DNA of 45,841 nt, from positions 1-45,841 of the forward strand of contig JAUUWG010000003.1 in assembly GCA_030589165.1 (NCBI GenBank), read 5' to 3'. Both the position numbers and the translations under genes were made by a program. The DNA comes from Desulfobacterales bacterium. GTDB lineage: Bacteria > Desulfobacterota > Desulfobacteria > Desulfobacterales > JAFDHS01. Below, one piece after another: positions 42,579 through 45,841 of this stretch. A model generated the notes under the pieces. The model searched no databases and was not told where the DNA came from. It saw nothing but the letters and a program-made list of their open reading frames with translations. How positions within the stretch are numbered: position 1 is the stretch's first letter; each line of letters opens with the position of its first letter.

Positions 42579-44282
42579 ATGACCACAAGCGATTCTACCC
42601 CCAAAACCGACTTTATTCGCAATATCATCGCCGAAGACGTGAAGGCAAACAAGAACCAAGGCCGGGTGGTGACCCGGTTCCCGCCGGAACCGAACGGCTA
42701 TCTGCATATCGGACATGCCAAGTCCATCTGCCTGAACTTCGGTATCGCCGCTGAGAACAAAGGCGGTATTTGCCACCTGCGGTTTGATGATACCAATCCG
42801 AGCAAGGAGGAAGTCGAATATGTGGAATCGATCAAAGCAGACGTTAAATGGCTTGGATTCGACTGGGGGGACCATCTTTACTATTCATCCGACTACTTTG
42901 AACAATTATATCAATACGCCGTACAGTTAATCAAAGACGGCAAGGCATATGTTTGCAGCCTGAGTCCGGATGAAATCAGGGCGTACCGGGGCACCCTGAC
43001 CGAACCCGGCAAGGACAGCCCGTATCGCACACGTTCAGTCGAAGAAAATCTGGACTTGTTTGAGCGCATGCGGGCAGGAGAGTTTGACGACGGCTCTCAT
43101 GTGCTTCGAGCAAAAATCGACATGGCATCTCCAAATCTGATTCTGCGAGACCCAACGCTCTACCGTATTCGACGGGTGGCACATCACAGAACCGGCAACA
43201 AGTGGTGCATTTATCCGATGTATGATTTTGCCCATTGTCTGTCGGATTCCATAGAAGGAATCACACATTCCGTTTGTACACTGGAATTTGCAAATAATCG
43301 TGCCTTGTACGACTGGGTGCTTGACGAATTAAAGGTTGATTGTCATCCACAACAAATTGAGTTTGCCCGCCTTAATCTGAACTACACGGTATTGAGCAAG
43401 CGAAAGCTTGTAAAACTGGTGGAACAAAAGGATGTCACCGGATGGGACGATCCACGGATGCCGACAATATCCGGTTTGCGAAGACGCGGCTACACACCGG
43501 AATCCATCAGAAACTTCTGTGACCGCATCGGTGTAGCCAAAAGGGACAGTATCGTCGATATTGCACTGCTCGAACACGGCATCCGCGAAGATTTGAATGA
43601 ACGCGCTCCGCGTGTTATGGCCGTGCTGCGTCCGCTTCGGGTGGTCATTGACAACTATCCGGAAGATCAAACAGAAGAGCTGGACTTCCCCTACCATCCA
43701 ACAGATCCGGCTATGGGATCAAGAAAGGTTCCCTTTTCACGTGTACTATACATCGAACAAGAGGATTTTATGGAGGAACCGCCCAAAAAATTCTTCCGTT
43801 TAGCCCCCGGCCGTGAAGTAAGGCTTCGATATGCTTATTATATCAAATGCGTGGATGTGGTCAAAGATGAAGCAACCGGCGAAGTGGTCGAACTCCACTG
43901 TACCTATGATCCGGAGACGCGGGGCGGTTCAGCTCCGGACGGACGTAAGGTCAAGGCAACGCTGCACTGGGTTTCGGCTCCCCACTCGATCGGGGCTGAA
44001 GTTCGTTTGTATAATAATCTTTTTGTAAAAGAGAATCCAAGCGATGAAAAGGAAGGGAATGATTTCAGAACGTGTTTAAATCCGAACTCGTTGGAAACGT
44101 TGACAACGTGCCGTGTTGAACCGAGTCTGGCGGATGCGGCACCGGAAAGTCGATACCAATTCGAAAGACTGGGCTACTTTTGCGTCGATTCGGTTGATTC
44201 TTCCCATGAATCATTGGTGTTCAATCGAACGGTAACCTTACGCGATACATGGGCCAAAATCAAGAAGGCGCAAAAGAAGTAA
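42579..44282 (+). CDS. glnS: Glutaminyl-tRNA synthetase
   Basis: About 567 aa. A class I synthetase that charges tRNA-Gln with glutamine. It shows [17 protein letters not shown] (HIGH), [17 protein letters not shown], the KMSKS-equivalent [27 protein letters not shown] and the two C-terminal anticodon-binding beta barrels. The presence of GlnRS means that tRNA-Gln need not depend on GatCAB amidation. The frame also has TTG 42573, 5 bases after GAAGGG; ATG 42579 (MTTSDSTPK) is chosen but the TTG is possible. An aldolase gene follows 33 bases later. Confidence 0.96.
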   Translation: MTTSDSTPKTDFIRNIIAEDVKANKNQGRVVTRFPPEPNGYLHIGHAKSICLNFGIAAENKGGICHLRFDDTNPSKEEVEYVESIKADVKWLGFDWGDHLYYSSDYFEQLYQYAVQLIKDGKAYVCSLSPDEIRAYRGTLTEPGKDSPYRTRSVEENLDLFERMRAGEFDDGSHVLRAKIDMASPNLILRDPTLYRIRRVAHHRTGNKWCIYPMYDFAHCLSDSIEGITHSVCTLEFANNRALYDWVLDELKVDCHPQQIEFARLNLNYTVLSKRKLVKLVEQKDVTGWDDPRMPTISGLRRRGYTPESIRNFCDRIGVAKRDSIVDIALLEHGIREDLNERAPRVMAVLRPLRVVIDNYPEDQTEELDFPYHPTDPAMGSRKVPFSRVLYIEQEDFMEEPPKKFFRLAPGREVRLRYAYYIKCVDVVKDEATGEVVELHCTYDPETRGGSAPDGRKVKATLHWVSAPHSIGAEVRLYNNLFVKENPSDEKEGNDFRTCLNPNSLETLTTCRVEPSLADAAPESRYQFERLGYFCVDSVDSSHESLVFNRTVTLRDTWAKIKKAQKK

Positions 44283-44315
44283 AAAAAGTATAAATAAAAC
44301 ATAAGGGGAACCAAA

Positions 44316-45122
44316 ATGTTTAATATTGGAAAAGCGATCAGAATGGAAAGACTGATGAACAGAACTACCGGTAAAACGGTTATTGTTCCCATGGACCATG
44401 GCGTGACCGTAGGGCCGATTTACGGATTGATCGACCTGTCACAAGCGGTAGATACCGTTGCGGAAGGCGGAGCAAATGCCGTGATCGGCCATGTAGGTCT
44501 TCCAAGATACGGGCACAGACACGGCGGCAAAGATATCGGACTTATCCTTCATCTTTCCGCATCAACCACCCTTTCACCCAGGCCGAACAGGAAAGTACTC
44601 GTTAATACGGTTGAAAATGCATTGCGAATGGGCGCTGACGGTGTTTCCATACATATAAATATCGGTGATGCTGATGAAGCACAAATGCTGAAAGATTTTG
44701 GGAAAATTGCCGTCGAATGCAATTACTGGGGAATGCCTCTGATAGCCATGATGTATCCAAGAGGTCAAAATATCGAGGATGAAAAAGATATGGAAGTTGT
44801 AAGACTTGCAGCAAGAGTCGGCGCCGAACTGGGAGCCGATTTTGTAAAAACAAACTATACCGGAGACCCGGATTCTTTTGCAAAAGTTGTTGAAGGCTGC
44901 CCCGCACCGATTTTAATTGCCGGCGGAAGCAAGTTAAACGAAGAAGAGATGTTTAACACCATAGAAGGCGCCATGCAGGCAGGGGCCAAAGGATTATCCA
45001 TAGGAAGAAATGTATTTCAAAGTAAAAATCCCTCCTTGTTTTTAAAAGCGGCATGTTCCATTGTACATGATAATTTGACTGCCAAAGAAGCCATGGAAAT
45101 GTTTAATCAGGGCAAACAATAA
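44316..45122 (+). CDS. Class I aldolase of the DhnA/ADH-synthase type
   Basis: 268 aa. A TIM-barrel aldolase related to archaeal fructose-bisphosphate aldolase and to 2-amino-3,7-dideoxy-D-threo-hept-6-ulosonate synthase. Key residues: D27 (PMDHG), Y147 (MMYPRG) and the Schiff-base lysine K178 (DFVKTNY), with the phosphate-binding end IAGGSKLN and GLSIGRNVF. The form with R/H-rich RYGHRHGGKDIGLILHLSAST resembles ADH synthase, the first step of the alternative dehydroquinate pathway, but a plain aldolase role cannot be excluded because no dehydroquinate synthase II gene is adjacent. RBS AAGGGGA. Repeat copy C follows the stop at once. Confidence 0.87.
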   Translation: MFNIGKAIRMERLMNRTTGKTVIVPMDHGVTVGPIYGLIDLSQAVDTVAEGGANAVIGHVGLPRYGHRHGGKDIGLILHLSASTTLSPRPNRKVLVNTVENALRMGADGVSIHINIGDADEAQMLKDFGKIAVECNYWGMPLIAMMYPRGQNIEDEKDMEVVRLAARVGAELGADFVKTNYTGDPDSFAKVVEGCPAPILIAGGSKLNEEEMFNTIEGAMQAGAKGLSIGRNVFQSKNPSLFLKAACSIVHDNLTAKEAMEMFNQGKQ

Positions 45123-45126
45123 CAAA

Positions 45127-45270
45127 AAGTGTAAAGTGACTAAAGTGATCTAAAGTGATCTAAAGTTGAGGAATTTTATTGATTTTATATGGACGTTGTC
45201 AGTTGTTCGTTGTTTTTTTTGCAACAGACAACGGACATTTAAAACTTTAGCTCACTTTGAACTTTTTCAG
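45127..45270. repeat. Palindromic dispersed repeat (copy C) with a replaced centre
   Basis: The left arm has four consecutive units (AAAGTGACT, AAAGTGATCT twice, AAAGTTGAGG; 45133-45171) and the right arm ACTTTAGCTCACTTTGAAC (from 45244). Instead of the GACGGAGCGAAGCGA centre of copies A and B, it holds a hairpin CGTTGTCAGTTG (45194-45205) / CAACAGACAACG (45222-45233). Confidence 0.78.
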
Positions 45271-45319
45271 TTTATTTTGTTTATAAAACCCTTATGTTCA
45301 GAAGGAGAATTCAGAAAAA

Positions 45320-45643
45320 ATGAATAAACCCGAAGAATATTGCGTTGTTCTCACCACCTGTGGGGATAAGCAAGAAGCTAAGAATCTGGCTTGTTCACTG
45401 GTTGAAAGCCATCTTGCGGCCTGTGTCCAGATGACGGAGGTAACGAGCTTTTATGAATGGGAAAACAAAGTCAACAAAGATGATGAAGTGCTCTTGTTGA
45501 TAAAAGCAAAAGCCGAACTGTTTGAAGAGATTAAAACCTTTATTTCCGAGAACCACAGTTATGAAGTTCCGGAGATAATAGAGCTGCCCATACGCGGCGG
45601 TCTTGAAAATTACTTCAAATGGATTGATGAAGTTAGCCGGTAG
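45320..45643 (+). CDS. cutA: CutA-family protein (divalent cation tolerance)
   Basis: 107 aa, full length, a trimeric ferredoxin-like fold related to PII. Motifs: VVLTTCGDKQEAKNLACSLVESHLAACVQ, SFYEWENKVNKDDEVLLLIKAKAELFEE, and the C-terminal NHSYEVPEIIELPIRGGLENYFKWI. E. coli CutA was linked to copper tolerance, but its molecular role remains unclear. RBS AGAAGGAG, 13 bases before the ATG. A terminator hairpin follows the stop by about 14 bases. Confidence 0.94.
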   Translation: MNKPEEYCVVLTTCGDKQEAKNLACSLVESHLAACVQMTEVTSFYEWENKVNKDDEVLLLIKAKAELFEEIKTFISENHSYEVPEIIELPIRGGLENYFKWIDEVSR

Positions 45644-45656
45644 ACGGAAAAATTTC

Positions 45657-45684
45657 AAGGCAGCACCGATCGCAGTGCTGCCTT
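45657..45684 (+). terminator. Intrinsic terminator after cutA
   Basis: AAGGCAGCAC (45657-45666) pairs perfectly with GTGCTGCCTT (45675-45684) around an 8-base loop CGATCGCA. The flanking A/T run is short. A MITE copy begins only 4 bases later. Confidence 0.7.
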
Positions 45685-45687
45685 GTA

Positions 45688-45841
45688 TTAGGAACTCAGT
45701 AAAAATAAACTATCCCATTTAGCCTCTCCTCTTCAGGCCATCTTTATCCGATCCTCAATCAAATCGTCCTCGAAATAGAACGACTATTCCTGTGGCGATT
45801 AGATTTCAGATCGAATAAATCTGACCTGAACATGAGCGCTA
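45688..45841. mobile_element. Second MITE copy, cut by the window end
   Basis: From 45707 it follows the MITE at 21183-21314 base for base with roughly ten differences. Its terminal repeat (45688-45717) is more decayed than that of the first copy. The right end lies outside the window. Confidence 0.75.

Overview
This window looks like a stretch of the main chromosome of a strictly anaerobic deltaproteobacterium (Desulfobacterota, probably close to the Desulfobacteraceae). That is an inference from gene content: a Ni-Fe carbon monoxide dehydrogenase (cooS), a tungsten-type aldehyde oxidoreductase with its ferredoxin subunit, a FadL-type outer-membrane protein, LPS heptose and lytic-transglycosylase genes (Gram-negative envelope), and a V4R-like/HD-GYP signalling protein of a type common in sulfate reducers. 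I see no rRNA, tRNA or CRISPR array, and no selenocysteine machinery in the window.

Layout. 1-1012: the end of an IS200/IS605-type element carrying an iscB gene broken by one in-frame TAA; its end hairpin stops 15 bases before glnD. 1028-4031: glnD-glnB nitrogen signalling. 4236-6904: a phosphodiesterase, a DUF1573 protein with an in-frame TGA at a conserved Cys (candidate selenoprotein), a HAD phosphatase, and a reverse-strand CoA-binding/zinc-ribbon pair. 7111-20195: information processing and envelope genes (polA, hrpA, lon, rlpA, gmhB, recD2). 20255-24429 (reverse): nudix hydrolase, a Lon-like protease and Hsp20. 24430-29601: cooS behind a well-matched sigma-54 promoter, convergent with an aldehyde oxidoreductase/ferredoxin pair. 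30060-36302: a FadL porin, a methyltransferase, and a c-di-GMP pair (HD-GYP protein plus a large PilZ-like/GNAT-like protein). 36587-40523: an envelope-stress-like module (small ORF, a TAXI-type binding protein with a Ser/Lys-rich N-terminus, a DUF2491/YjfK homologue and a PspA/YjfJ homologue). 40800-45643: an EamA half-transporter, a DsrE-like protein, a zinc-ribbon membrane protein with HEAGH, glnS, an ADH-synthase-type aldolase and cutA.

Several dispersed repeats decorate the intergenic space. One family is a palindromic repeat whose arms are tandem copies of a roughly 10-bp AAAGTGATCT unit (copies near 6150, 9810, 18001, 21000, 31350 and 45130). It supplies stop codons or C-terminal codons of neighbouring genes. 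A second is a 182-186 bp MITE with 30-bp terminal inverted repeats and a TA target signature at 21164-21349. It has replaced the end of the Lon-like protease gene, and a second copy runs off the window at 45688-45841. A compound nested inverted repeat separates cooS from the aldehyde oxidoreductase gene.

The strongest candidates for something new are the DUF1573 selenoprotein reading, the TAXI-DUF2491-PspA module, the sigma-54 control of a lone cooS, and the 10-bp-phased repeat family.
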